From NCBI GenBank assembly GCA_040755835.1, contig JBFMAB010000041.1, positions 62,001-126,000 of the forward strand: 64,000 bases of DNA. The letters run 5' to 3'. Made by a program: the position numbers and the translations under genes. Positions 1 through 10,271 of this stretch are shown in pieces. The stretch comes from JADLDB01 sp040755835 (GTDB taxonomy: Bacteria > Myxococcota > Myxococcia > Myxococcales > Myxococcaceae). The notes under the pieces were generated by a model that worked only from the letters and a program-made list of their open reading frames with translations, was not told the origin of the DNA and did not search any database. Each line of letters starts with the position of its first letter. Positions within the stretch are counted from its first letter, which is position 1.

Positions 1-134
1 TGGCGGATGCCTTCGGCGAGGACCTGGCCGTCGCCGTTGGTCTCATCGCCTTTCTCAGCGGACTTCGAGGTGGAGCACCCCCAGGCCGCCACCACGACCG
101 CCACCAACGTCACCTGCAGGTACGTCCTGGTCAT
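1..134 (-). CDS. Lipoprotein, N-terminal part only (cut by window edge)
   Basis: The frame reads leftwards from an ATG at 134 and is still open at base 1, so only the first 44 residues are visible. They form a classic lipoprotein signal: positive residues, a run of Val/Ala/Leu, then an Ala-Trp-Gly-Cys lipobox with the acceptor Cys at residue 20. A polar, Gly/Asp/Lys-rich stretch follows. The mature domain lies outside the window, so no function can be given. The gene is divergent from the ribbon-helix-helix gene that starts 45 bases away. Confidence 0.6.
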   Translation of the reverse strand, partial: MTRTYLQVTLVAVVVAAWGCSTSKSAEKGDETNGDGQVLAEGIR

Positions 135-178
135 TTGTTGGACCCTCCACCGAGGTCGACATAGCGTCACATACGTCA

Positions 179-358
179 ATGGCACGCAAGAAGATCAGCA
201 CCACGATCTACATCACGCCGGAGCAGAACGATCTGCTCAAGCTGCTGAACGCCAAGACCAAGGTGCCGGTGGCCGAGTACATCCGGCAGGGCATCGATCT
301 CGTGCTGGAGAAGTACAAGGACGAGCTCCCGGGGCAGCAGACCTTCGACGGAATCTAG
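179..358 (+). CDS. Ribbon-helix-helix (CopG/MetJ-type) DNA-binding protein, 59 aa
   Basis: A complete 59-residue protein starting at ATG 179 and ending at TAG 356-358. The basic N-terminus (MARKK) leads into a short beta strand (STTIYIT), then two helices with the Pro-Val-Ala-Glu-Tyr-Ile-Arg pattern typical of ribbon-helix-helix repressors, which bind DNA as dimers through the strand. The C-terminal tail is short and acidic. It could regulate the divergent lipoprotein gene or the epimerase gene 25 bases downstream, but that is inference from position only. It has no toxin partner beside it, so an orphan regulator is more likely than an antitoxin. Confidence 0.8.
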   Translation: MARKKISTTIYITPEQNDLLKLLNAKTKVPVAEYIRQGIDLVLEKYKDELPGQQTFDGI

Positions 359-383
359 CCACAACTTCGGGTAAAGCGCCTCC

Positions 384-1331
384 ATGGCGACTTTCTCGGG
401 GCAGCGGGTGGTGGTCTTCGGCGGGGCCGGCTTCGTCGGGAGCCACCTCTGTGAGCGGCTGCTGGCCGACGGCGCTTCCCACGTCTTCGCGGTCGACAAT
501 CTCTGTACCGGCAGCGAGCGGAACGTGGCGCCGCTCGCGGGCCCGCGCTTCACGCTGGTGAGGCACGACGTGACGGCGCCGTGGACGGTGGAGGGACCAG
601 TGGCGGCGGTCTTCAACCTCGCCTCGCCGGCCTCGCCGTTCGACTACGCGAAGCTGTGGCTCGAGACGATGCGGGTCGGCAGCCTGGGTACGCAGCACGC
701 GCTGGAGCTGGCCCAGGCGAAGGGCGCGGTGATGCTGCAGGCGTCGACGAGCGAGATCTACGGCGATCCGCTGGTGCACCCGCAGGTCGAGTCGTACTTC
801 GGGAACGTGGACGCGACGGGCCCGCGGGCCGTGTACGACGAGGCCAAGCGCTACGGCGAGGCGATCGTCATGGGCTTCCACCGCCACCGCGGCGTGAAGA
901 CGCGCATCGCGCGCATCTTCAACACGTACGGCCCGCGCATGCGGCTCAACGACGGGCGCGTGGTCCCCGCCTTCGTGGGCCAGGCGCTCAAGGGCGAGCC
1001 CTTGACCGTCTTCGGCGACGGCAGCCAGACGCGCAGCTTCTGCTACGTGGCGGACCTGGTGGACGGGCTGGTGCGGCTGGCGCTGTCCGACGTGGTGGAG
1101 CCGGTGAACCTCGGCAACCCTGACGAGCGGACGATCCGCGAGTTCGCCGAGGCGGTGAAGAAGGCCGTCGGCGGCGGCGGGGCGATCGTCGAGAAGCCGC
1201 TGCCGGCGGGCGATCCGAAGGTGCGCAAGCCGGACATCACGCGCGCGAAGACGCTGCTGGGCTGGACGCCGAAGGTGAGCCTCGACGAGGGCCTCAAGGC
1301 CACCATCGAGTACTTCCGCGGCGTGGTCTGA
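384..1331 (+). CDS. NAD-dependent nucleotide-sugar epimerase/dehydratase, UDP-glucuronate decarboxylase-like
   Basis: A 315-aa extended short-chain dehydrogenase. The N-terminal Rossmann motif GGAGFVGSH (about residues 13-21) binds NAD. The Ser/Thr of STSEIYG and the Tyr151-x-x-x-Lys155 pair form the catalytic set. Conserved R-I-F-N-T-Y-G-P-R-M and FGDGSQTRSFCYV segments match the UDP-glucuronate decarboxylase / dTDP-glucose 4,6-dehydratase branch. The family makes UDP-xylose or related sugars for surface polysaccharide, acting in the cytoplasm. No glycosyltransferases are adjacent, so the exact substrate is open. Its 3' end faces lon across a strong hairpin. Confidence 0.85.
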   Translation: MATFSGQRVVVFGGAGFVGSHLCERLLADGASHVFAVDNLCTGSERNVAPLAGPRFTLVRHDVTAPWTVEGPVAAVFNLASPASPFDYAKLWLETMRVGSLGTQHALELAQAKGAVMLQASTSEIYGDPLVHPQVESYFGNVDATGPRAVYDEAKRYGEAIVMGFHRHRGVKTRIARIFNTYGPRMRLNDGRVVPAFVGQALKGEPLTVFGDGSQTRSFCYVADLVDGLVRLALSDVVEPVNLGNPDERTIREFAEAVKKAVGGGGAIVEKPLPAGDPKVRKPDITRAKTLLGWTPKVSLDEGLKATIEYFRGVV

Positions 1332-1339
1332 ACACACCA

Positions 1340-1372
1340 CGGGCCCGGCGCTCGAGGGGAGCACCGGGCCCG
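1340..1372. terminator. Bidirectional hairpin between convergent epimerase and lon genes
   Basis: A perfect 9-bp stem (CGGGCCCGG / CCGGGCCCG) encloses a second small stem (GCTC / GAGC). It lies between the epimerase stop (1331) and the lon stop (1400). There is no long T-run, which is common for terminators in high-GC genomes. Its position between converging genes suggests it serves both strands. Confidence 0.6.
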
Positions 1373-1399
1373 CGTCAGCGCTGCTTCGCCCGCTTCGAG

Positions 1400-3847
<2,448 letters not shown>

Positions 3848-3873
3848 GTTTTGGAAAGTCCTTTCAGGGGGTT

Positions 3874-3937
3874 GGGAGGGGGCGCCCTCCCGCGGGTGCT
3901 ACCGGTCACAGGGTAGCAGCGAAAATTCCGGCGGCAA
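3874..3937 (-). promoter_or_regulatory. Candidate lon promoter with overlapping dyad and 5' leader hairpin
   Basis: On the minus strand a TTGCCG-like -35 (3932-3937) and a TACCCT -10 (3910-3915) are 16 bases apart. An inverted repeat TGCTACC-n8-GGTAGCA (3897-3918) covers the -10 and likely start site, which is where a repressor would bind. A second perfect hairpin, GGGAGGG/CCCTCCC with a 4-base loop (3874-3891), would lie in the mRNA leader about 27 bases before the lon ATG. The bases are seen directly; the regulatory role is inferred. Confidence 0.35.
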
Positions 3938-4034
3938 CCGGCAACGATTGGAATCATGCGATTTTCCACCCGCCGTTCTTCCGGTGCATGATGGGCGGGT
4001 GGTCGACAGCACCCTGAAGAGGACTCCAAGCCCC

Positions 4035-5270
4035 ATGACCCGTCGACTCCAAGTGGCTGCCGCCGTCCTGGCGGCCATCTCCAGCTGCCAGGGCTGCTTC
4101 GGCTGCCGGACGCCGGTAGACGATCCCAACTCCACGTTGCCGACGACGTGCGAGACGGAGCAGCCATTGGTCGAGCCCCAGAAGCTCGACATCCTGTTCG
4201 TGATCGACAACTCCGGATCGATGAAGGAGGAGCAGGAGGGCGTCGCGCGGGAGCTCACCGCGTTCATCGATCAGATCAAACAGGCCGGAGGGGTGCGGCA
4301 GGACTTCCACGTCGGCGTGGTGACGACGTCGGTGTACCAGCACTCGAACCAGAACGGCCTCGTCTGGTGGCAGACGTACAAGACGGGCGGCCTGTTGCGG
4401 CCGGTGCCCAACTTCCTCGAGGACGGAGGCGTCGAGTACGAGACCGCGAACGAGCGCGTGCTGGTCGGTGAGGACCCGGAGCTGGTCGCCAAGTTCGCGA
4501 AGCTGGTGCAGCAGGGCGTCTATGGTTCGGGGCAGGAGACGCCGTTCGAGGCGATACGCCTCGCGCTGATGACGGAGCTGACCACCACACCGCAGGACGC
4601 CGGCGGCAACGACGGCTTCTTGCGCGACGGCGCGCGCCTCCTGATCGTCGTGATCTCCGACGAGGACGACTGCAGCGAGACGGCGCGTCCCTCGGTGGTG
4701 CAGGTGTCCGACACGCGTTCGGTGAACAACTGCACCCGGGACTCGAACCTGCTGACGCCGGTGAGTGAGTACCACCGCCTCTTCACCGAGGGCATCAAGA
4801 ACCTCGACGGTTCGCCGAAGGAGATCATCTTCGCGGCGATCGCGCCGGTGGGCATCGACACCAAGGCGGCGATGGAGATCGTCGACAACGGCTCCGTGAA
4901 GAACGTCGACTGCCCGACCTCGAACCAGGGCGGCATGCGCCTGCGGCAGATCGCCGAAGCGTTCGATCCGACGCTGGCGAACCTCGACTCGATCTGCCGC
5001 GAGTCGTACCGCGAGACGCTCGTCCGCATCGCCGAGCTCGCGTCGGTGTCGCAGTTCCTCGAGGTCCGCAACGTGCCCGACGAGCGCATGCTGCAGCTCA
5101 ACATCACGCGCAAGGACGGCACCGTGCAGCCGTGCACCATGGCGAACGGCGGCATCGTGTCCTTCGTGAAAGGCGTGGACGGCGCGCCGGCGAAGCTCAA
5201 GTTCGGCGGGGACTGCCGCCGCCGGGCCGACGACCAGAAGGTTCAGGTCGGCCTGCTCTGCGCCATCTGA
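4035..5270 (+). CDS. VWA-domain lipoprotein
   Basis: 411 aa from ATG 4035, chosen because it gives a proper export signal; the open frame reaches further upstream. The lipobox I-S-S-Cys18 predicts lipid anchoring. The VWA domain (about 50-340) carries an intact MIDAS metal site, Asp58-x-Ser60-x-Ser62, in VIDNSGSM, and a later strand ending ISDEDD. Several cysteines in the second half probably form disulfides. VWA domains bind proteins or surfaces through a divalent metal. The architecture matches the VWA lipoprotein at 34275-35720 in the gliding gene run. A cysteine-rich lipoprotein lies convergently downstream. Role unknown. Confidence 0.8.
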   Translation: MTRRLQVAAAVLAAISSCQGCFGCRTPVDDPNSTLPTTCETEQPLVEPQKLDILFVIDNSGSMKEEQEGVARELTAFIDQIKQAGGVRQDFHVGVVTTSVYQHSNQNGLVWWQTYKTGGLLRPVPNFLEDGGVEYETANERVLVGEDPELVAKFAKLVQQGVYGSGQETPFEAIRLALMTELTTTPQDAGGNDGFLRDGARLLIVVISDEDDCSETARPSVVQVSDTRSVNNCTRDSNLLTPVSEYHRLFTEGIKNLDGSPKEIIFAAIAPVGIDTKAAMEIVDNGSVKNVDCPTSNQGGMRLRQIAEAFDPTLANLDSICRESYRETLVRIAELASVSQFLEVRNVPDERMLQLNITRKDGTVQPCTMANGGIVSFVKGVDGAPAKLKFGGDCRRRADDQKVQVGLLCAI

Positions 5271-5284
5271 TCTTCGCGATCGGC

Positions 5285-5305
5285 TGGCGCGCTTCGTGCG
5301 CGCCA
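5285..5305 (+). terminator. Hairpin after VWA lipoprotein gene
   Basis: A perfect 8-bp stem TGGCGCGC / GCGCGCCA with a TTCGT loop begins 14 bases after the VWA gene stop. There is no T-tract, so termination efficiency is uncertain. The remaining 240 bases before the next gene hold no convincing coding frame. Confidence 0.45.
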
Positions 5306-5542
5306 AACCCCGCGAATTCGACCGCGTTTGCCTCGCGCGGTGATCGCGGCCGATCACGGCGGTCCGGAAAGTTGCGCGGTCGATCCGTGAAGGCACCATG
5401 CCGCGCATGTCGAGCGCGAGCTTCACCTTTTTCTTCATGTCGGACAGGCAGGCGACGGACGTGAGCGTGCCGCGGGAATGGACGAAGCGGCGCCCGTCGA
5501 GCAGCCAGGCGGCGACCATCGTCTGGGCGCCCGCGCGCTGAG

Positions 5543-6487
5543 CTAGATGCAGATGCCGCCGAGGCACAGCGTGCACGACTGGCACGACGCGCCCAGCACG
5601 CCGCACGCCTGCCGCGCGTCACCCGGCTGACAGACGCCTGCGGTGTCGCAGCAGCCGGAGCAGTTGAGCGGGCTGCAGTTGCCGCTGCTGCCGCCGCCCC
5701 CCGAGCCGCCGGCCGTGCCGCCTCCGCCGCCGCCCGCGCCACCGCCGGTGGACGCACCACAGGTTCCGCCGACGCACTGTTGCGAGCCGCTGCAGCTGGT
5801 GCAGGCGTTGCCGCCGCTGCCGCAGCGCATCGCGGTGGGCGAAGTGACGCAGACGGTGCCGTCGCAGCAGCCGTTGCAGTTGGCGGGGCCGCAGGTGGTG
5901 GCGGTGACGCACGCGCCGGAGAGGCACGTCTGGTTGGTCGGGCACATCACGCACGCGCCGCCGTCGACGCCGCAGGCCTGGTTCTGCGTGCCCGAGACGC
6001 AGGCGCCGCTGCCATCGGTGCAGCCGGGGCAGTGGAAGGTCTGGCACGAGAAGTTGATGCACGTCTGGCCCGAGGGGCACGCCCGGCACGCGACGCCGCC
6101 GATGCCGCACGCGGTGTAGAGGTTGCCGCCGCGGCACAGGCCACTGGAGGCATCGCAGCAGCCGTTGCAGGTGGCCGGGCCGCAGCCGCCGTCCGAGGGC
6201 GTGCCGCCGCCGCCACCGCCACCGCCGCCGCCACCGGTCCCGCCGTCGTTGGAGGGCGGCACGCACACGCCGTCCTCGCAGGTGTCGATCATGCTGCAGC
6301 TGGTGCAGGCGTTGCCCTCTTTGCCGCAGGCGAAGCGTTGCGTGCCCACTTGGCAGTCGCCATTGACGTCGCAGCAGCCGTTGCAGTTCGACTTGAGGCA
6401 GGTCGGCGTGGTGGTGGTCGGTCCGCAGGCGGGCAGGGCGGCGGCGAGCGTGCCCAGGGCGAGGCCGAGCAGGAAGGCGCGGAGCAT
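5543..6487 (-). CDS. Cysteine-rich repeat lipoprotein
   Basis: 314 aa from ATG 6487, which starts a signal peptide ending in the lipobox Leu-Pro-Ala-Cys21. The mature protein has about five cysteine modules. Each carries a CxGCCD- or CxGC-type cluster, followed by a spaced A-C-G...C..C pattern. Modules are separated by pure glycine/serine/threonine linkers, one with about ten Gly in a row. Disulfide-knit lipoproteins of this kind are abundant in myxobacteria, mostly without known function. They are presumably exposed on the outer membrane. The gene is convergent with the VWA lipoprotein gene, and the two may work together, as the analogous pair in the gliding cluster suggests. Confidence 0.8.
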   Translation of the reverse strand: MLRAFLLGLALGTLAAALPACGPTTTTPTCLKSNCNGCCDVNGDCQVGTQRFACGKEGNACTSCSMIDTCEDGVCVPPSNDGGTGGGGGGGGGGGTPSDGGCGPATCNGCCDASSGLCRGGNLYTACGIGGVACRACPSGQTCINFSCQTFHCPGCTDGSGACVSGTQNQACGVDGGACVMCPTNQTCLSGACVTATTCGPANCNGCCDGTVCVTSPTAMRCGSGGNACTSCSGSQQCVGGTCGASTGGGAGGGGGGTAGGSGGGGSSGNCSPLNCSGCCDTAGVCQPGDARQACGVLGASCQSCTLCLGGICI

Positions 6488-6586
6488 GAGGTGTGGGCCT
6501 AGCACGCGGCGGCGGGGCTCGCCCAGCCGGCGCGGGCACCGGGGCGACGCCCTTCGCCCTGACGGGTACGATCGCGGCGTGAAGAT

Positions 6587-6925
6587 CCGCTGACCACCGA
6601 CGCCGAGTATTTGGCGCTCGAGCGCAGGGCCGCCGATCAGCACGAGCACCGGCGCCTCGCCATGGCGATCGGCCGAGTGCTCGCGCAGGCGCTCACTGGA
6701 AAGCCATGCGTCGTCTTCACTCCGACGTTCGACTTCGGATCGCCGCGACGGACCGGAGCACCTACGCCGACGTTTTCGTCGTGTGCGCTCAGGAGACCCG
6801 CGCTGCCGACGACCCCGACGCGATCGCGAATCCCGTCCTGATCGGTGAGATCCTCTCCCCGATGACCGAGCGCAGCGATCGCGGCGAAAAGTTCGCGCAC
6901 GACCAGGCGCCGCACGTTGAAGGTG
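6587..6925 (+). pseudogene. Decayed Uma2-family nuclease-like gene
   Basis: Two overlapping frames together spell a Uma2 (DUF820) protein. The first (about 6587-6710) gives EYLALER...HEHR and GKPCVVF. The second (about 6700-6925) gives DVRLRI, YADVFVVC, NPVLIGEILSP and DRGEKFAH, all hallmarks of the family. A frameshift near 6705 splits them. A deletion has removed residues between the HEHR and GRVLAQAL segments, and the C-terminus is lost. No start codon with a ribosome site is visible. The family is a PD-(D/E)XK nuclease-fold group that expands in some bacteria. This copy is almost certainly inactive. Confidence 0.7.
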
Positions 6926-6979
6926 CGCTTTCGTGGAGCAGGGTGGCCCGGGCCGAGACCGGGCCGTAAGGTGTCAGGC

Positions 6980-7669
6980 GTGGCGTTGGCCTTCTTCGAT
7001 CTCGACCGCACGCTCCTCTCGGTCAACTCCGCGACGCTCTGGGTGCGCCGCGAGGTCGCCTTGGGCTTCGTGCGCAAGCGCGACGCCTTCCGCGCGGCGC
7101 TCTGGCTCGCCCGCTACCAGCTCGGCTTCGTCAACGCCGAAGGGCTGGTCGAGGAGGCGGTCGCGCAGCTCGCCGGCACCCGCGTGGCCGATCTCAAGGC
7201 TCGCACGCGGCGCTTCTACGAAGCCGAGGTGAAGCCCACCTACCGGCCCGGCGGCCTCGAGGCGCTCGCGTGGCACCGCGGTCGCGGTGACCGGCCGATT
7301 CTGCTCACCTCGTCGTCGCTCTACCTGTCCGAGCTCGTCGCCGCGGACCTCGGCATCGAGGAGATCCTCTGCACGCGCTTCGAGGCCGACGCTGAAGGCT
7401 TCCACACCGGCCGCGTGGTGGGCCGCGCCTGCTTCGGCGCCGGCAAGCTCGCATACGCGCAGGCCTCCGCCGCGCGCCACGGCGTCGCGCTCGAGGACTG
7501 CACCTTCTACACGGACTCCTTCAGCGACCTGCCGGTGCTGGAGCGGGTGGGGCGGCCCGTCGCGGTGAATCCCGACCCGCGCCTGCGCCGCCTCGCGACG
7601 AAGCGCGGCTGGCCCGTCACCGACTGGGGCACGCCCGAAGGCGACGTGCGGCGCGGCGAGGTGGCGTAA
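6980..7669 (+). CDS. HAD-superfamily phosphatase, subfamily IB (SerB-like)
   Basis: 229 aa. GTG 6980 was chosen because a TAAGG site lies 8 bases upstream and the product starts directly with the catalytic strand; a GTG at 6971 is the alternative. Motif I is Asp7-Leu-Asp9-Arg-Thr, motif II is LLTSSS, motif III contains the Lys of GAGKLAYA, and motif IV is YTDSFSDLP. This is a full set for a phosphomonoesterase using an aspartyl-phosphate intermediate. The helical cap between motifs I and II is of the IB type, seen in phosphoserine phosphatase relatives. The substrate is not evident. It ends 12 bases before the TldD-like gene, so the two are probably co-transcribed. Confidence 0.85.
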   Translation: MALAFFDLDRTLLSVNSATLWVRREVALGFVRKRDAFRAALWLARYQLGFVNAEGLVEEAVAQLAGTRVADLKARTRRFYEAEVKPTYRPGGLEALAWHRGRGDRPILLTSSSLYLSELVAADLGIEEILCTRFEADAEGFHTGRVVGRACFGAGKLAYAQASAARHGVALEDCTFYTDSFSDLPVLERVGRPVAVNPDPRLRRLATKRGWPVTDWGTPEGDVRRGEVA

Positions 7670-7681
7670 GGTACGCGCCTC

Positions 7682-9652
7682 ATGACGCACGCCTTGCTGT
7701 TGTCGCTGACGCTGCTCGGCGCGAAGCCGCCGCCCGATCCCCGCCAGGATCTCCTCGACGCCATGGTGGCCGAAGTCGACCGCTCCATGGCCGAGCTCAA
7801 GCTCAAGGAGAACAAGCCGCCGTACTTCATCGCCTACCAGGTGAAGGACTTCGACTCGCGCGAGGTGGGCGCCCGCTACGGCGCGCTCTTCAGCGATTTC
7901 TCGCACCGCGACAGGAAGCTGTTCGTGGACGTGCGCGTCGGCGACTACGCCTTCGACAGCTCCGTGGGCGACGAGCTCGACTTCTCGTTCTCGATGAAGG
8001 GCACCAGTTACATCGCCCGAAAGCACGCGCCGCTCGACGACTCGCCGACCGCCCTGCGCACCGCGCTGTGGCTGGTCACCGACGAGAAGTACAAGCAGTC
8101 GCTCTTCAACTACCTCAAGAAGAAGGGCGAGGACGTCTACACCGTCGACGATCCGAAGCGCCCCCCGTCCTTCTCGAAGGAGGAGCGCGTCATGCAGCTC
8201 GGTGTGCGCGCCCCGTTCTCCTTCGACCGCGAGCGCTGGGTGAAGCTGGCGCGCGAGCTGTCGGCGAAGCTGTCGAAGGAGCCCGCCTTCTTCGACTCCG
8301 AGGTGCGCGTCACCGGCGACAAGGTGCTGCGGCTGCACGTCAACACCGAAGGGACGCGCCTCGTCACCGAGGAGACGCTCTATGGCGTGCACGTGCAGGC
8401 CTTCACCCGCGCCGACGACGGGCAGCTGCTCGAGAACTCGCGCGACTGGTATGCCCCCACCGAGGCCCAGCTGCCGGCCGACGACGCGATCCGCGCGGCG
8501 ACCGAGGGCATGGCGAAGGATCTCCTCGCTCTGCGCGCCGCGCCCACCATCGATCCCTACACCGGCCCGGCGCTGCTCGAGCCCGACGCCGCCGGCGTGC
8601 TCTTCCACGAGGCCGTCGGCCACCGCCTCGAGGGCGACCGGCAGGACAACGACGCCGAAGGGAAGACGTTCCGCGGCCAGGTGGGCAAGCAGGTGCTGCC
8701 GACGTTCCTCTCCATCTCCGACGATCCGACGCAGCGCGAGCGCGCCGGCGTGCAGCTGAATGGCTACTACGAGTACGACGACGAGGCGGTGCCCGCGCAG
8801 CGCGCCGAGCTGGTGAAGGACGGTGTCCTCCGCACGTACATCCTCTCGCGCAAGCCGGTGGAGGGTTTCCTCAAGTCGAATGGCCACGGCCGCGCGCAGG
8901 CGAACCGCAAGCCCATCGCCCGAATGGCGAACCTGATCGTCGAGTCGAAGAAGCGCGTCAGCGACGCCGAGCTCAAGAGGCTGCTCCTCGAGGAGGCGCG
9001 GAAGCAGGGCAAGCCCTACGGCCTCATCATCCGCGACATCACCGGCGGCACCACCAACACCACGTCCTTCGGCTACCAGGCCTTCAAGGGCACGCCGCGC
9101 ATGGTGTACCGGGTTGACGTGAAGACGGGAAAGGAGACGCTCGTGCGCGGCGTGGAGATCGTCGGCACGCCGCTCTCCTCCATCAACCGCGTGCTGGCGA
9201 CCGGCCAGAAGGAAGGCGTCTTCAACGGCTTCTGCGGCGCCGAGAGCGGCATGGTGCCGGTGTCTACGGTGGCCCCCGCGATCCTCCTGCAAGAGATCGA
9301 ATTGCAGCGCGCGCTCGAGGGGAAGGACCGCCCGCCGCTCCTGCCCAGCCCCGCGGCGCTGACGAAGGAGTTACGGCGCCGCGCGCTTGTCGAGGACGTC
9401 CTTCAGCCGCCGGGGCGCCCGCCCGACCGGCCGCGCCCAGTCGCGGAAGCCCTTGAGCCGCAAGTATGTCTCGAAGTCCTGCTGGAAGAGCCGGGGCTCG
9501 AGCCCGACGGCGGCGCGGAAGGCCTCGGGGAAGCGCTCGCCGCCCTTCATCGCCGCCATGAGCGCCTTCACCGACGTTGCGCCGTAGCGCTTCACGAGGA
9601 ACGCGAAGGCGTGGTGCGCCAGCCCGTACACCGGGCTCGAGAAGTCCCGTGA
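7682..9652 (+). CDS. TldD/PmbA-family metalloprotease-like protein with extended C-terminus
   Basis: The frame gives 656 aa. A hydrophobic N-terminus looks like an export signal, unlike cytoplasmic E. coli TldD. The TldD C-terminal fold holds the metal-binding motif His309-Glu310-Ala-Val-Gly-His314 and late conserved segments such as GGTTNTTSFGYQAF and GVFNGFCGAESG. TldD relatives process or degrade small peptides. Homology-like sequence stops near residue 560 (about base 9370). The last ~95 residues are Arg/Pro/Glu-rich and lie wholly opposite the next gene, so they are probably read-through after a lost stop codon. The functional protein is likely about 560 aa. Confidence 0.8.
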   Translation: MTHALLLSLTLLGAKPPPDPRQDLLDAMVAEVDRSMAELKLKENKPPYFIAYQVKDFDSREVGARYGALFSDFSHRDRKLFVDVRVGDYAFDSSVGDELDFSFSMKGTSYIARKHAPLDDSPTALRTALWLVTDEKYKQSLFNYLKKKGEDVYTVDDPKRPPSFSKEERVMQLGVRAPFSFDRERWVKLARELSAKLSKEPAFFDSEVRVTGDKVLRLHVNTEGTRLVTEETLYGVHVQAFTRADDGQLLENSRDWYAPTEAQLPADDAIRAATEGMAKDLLALRAAPTIDPYTGPALLEPDAAGVLFHEAVGHRLEGDRQDNDAEGKTFRGQVGKQVLPTFLSISDDPTQRERAGVQLNGYYEYDDEAVPAQRAELVKDGVLRTYILSRKPVEGFLKSNGHGRAQANRKPIARMANLIVESKKRVSDAELKRLLLEEARKQGKPYGLIIRDITGGTTNTTSFGYQAFKGTPRMVYRVDVKTGKETLVRGVEIVGTPLSSINRVLATGQKEGVFNGFCGAESGMVPVSTVAPAILLQEIELQRALEGKDRPPLLPSPAALTKELRRRALVEDVLQPPGRPPDRPRPVAEALEPQVCLEVLLEEPGLEPDGGAEGLGEALAALHRRHERLHRRCAVALHEEREGVVRQPVHRAREVP

Positions 9653-10240
9653 GAGCGCGTCGCCGTCGCGGAACGGATCGAGGTCCGGGTGCTGCTTGAG
9701 CCACGCCGCCGTGTCCTCGAGCGTCGGGTACTTGCTGCCCTGCCGCGCGGTCCAGATCGCCATGCCTTCGCGGAACCACAGCGGAATGCGGCGGCCGCTC
9801 CACGACTCGCCGTCGGCGCTGTGCTGGAACAGGAGGCAGTGGGTCAGCTCGTGCGTCAGTAGCTCCACCAGCGGCTCCTGCGTGGCCGCCCAGGTCGATG
9901 GCGCCTGCAACATGACATCGTCGTAGCGGGCCCACGCGCGCAGCCAGTCGAAGCCCGGGCGGCGAACCGCCTGCTCCAGCGCCTCGTGATCGGGCAGCAC
10001 GTGTACGGTGACGGGCGCGAGCAGCCCGCCCCAGATGTCCAGCTGCGGCGTGGCGGCGAGGAGCGCTTCGGCCGTGCGGTCGACGTCCTTGCCGGCGTCG
10101 TCGCGGGATCGCAGGAGGTACCGCCCGCGATCGACGGTGAGGACCCGCTCGGTGGTGAGAGACGCCAACGGGCTCGCGCAGCCCGCCGTGACCGCGAGCG
10201 CGCAGGACAGCACCGCGAGTGGAACGGCTCTCACCCGCAC
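9371..10240 (-). CDS. Lipoprotein with peptidase MA-like (gluzincin) domain
   Basis: 289 aa with a signal peptide ending in the lipobox Thr-Ala-Gly-Cys21. The zinc-protease motif His130-Glu131-Leu-Thr-His134 is followed about 30 residues later by WFREGMA, where the Glu would be the third zinc ligand. This is the arrangement of the peptidase MA/M48-like gluzincins. It is probably an envelope-anchored peptidase of unknown substrate. Its 3' end lies under the extended tail of the TldD-like frame. It is transcribed after the phosphatase-superfamily gene upstream (11207 to 10272), with 31 bases between them, so they may share a transcript. Confidence 0.75.
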   Translation of the reverse strand: MRVRAVPLAVLSCALAVTAGCASPLASLTTERVLTVDRGRYLLRSRDDAGKDVDRTAEALLAATPQLDIWGGLLAPVTVHVLPDHEALEQAVRRPGFDWLRAWARYDDVMLQAPSTWAATQEPLVELLTHELTHCLLFQHSADGESWSGRRIPLWFREGMAIWTARQGSKYPTLEDTAAWLKQHPDLDPFRDGDALSRDFSSPVYGLAHHAFAFLVKRYGATSVKALMAAMKGGERFPEAFRAAVGLEPRLFQQDFETYLRLKGFRDWARPVGRAPRRLKDVLDKRAAP

Positions 10241-10271
10241 ATGATCGCCGACGGGCGCGGCGTGTCCACCG

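Noticed and set aside
5398..5541. A 47-residue plus-strand frame with Ser/Phe-rich start
   Set aside because: No ribosome site, no conserved pattern, and it abuts the stop of the opposite gene. Probably chance.
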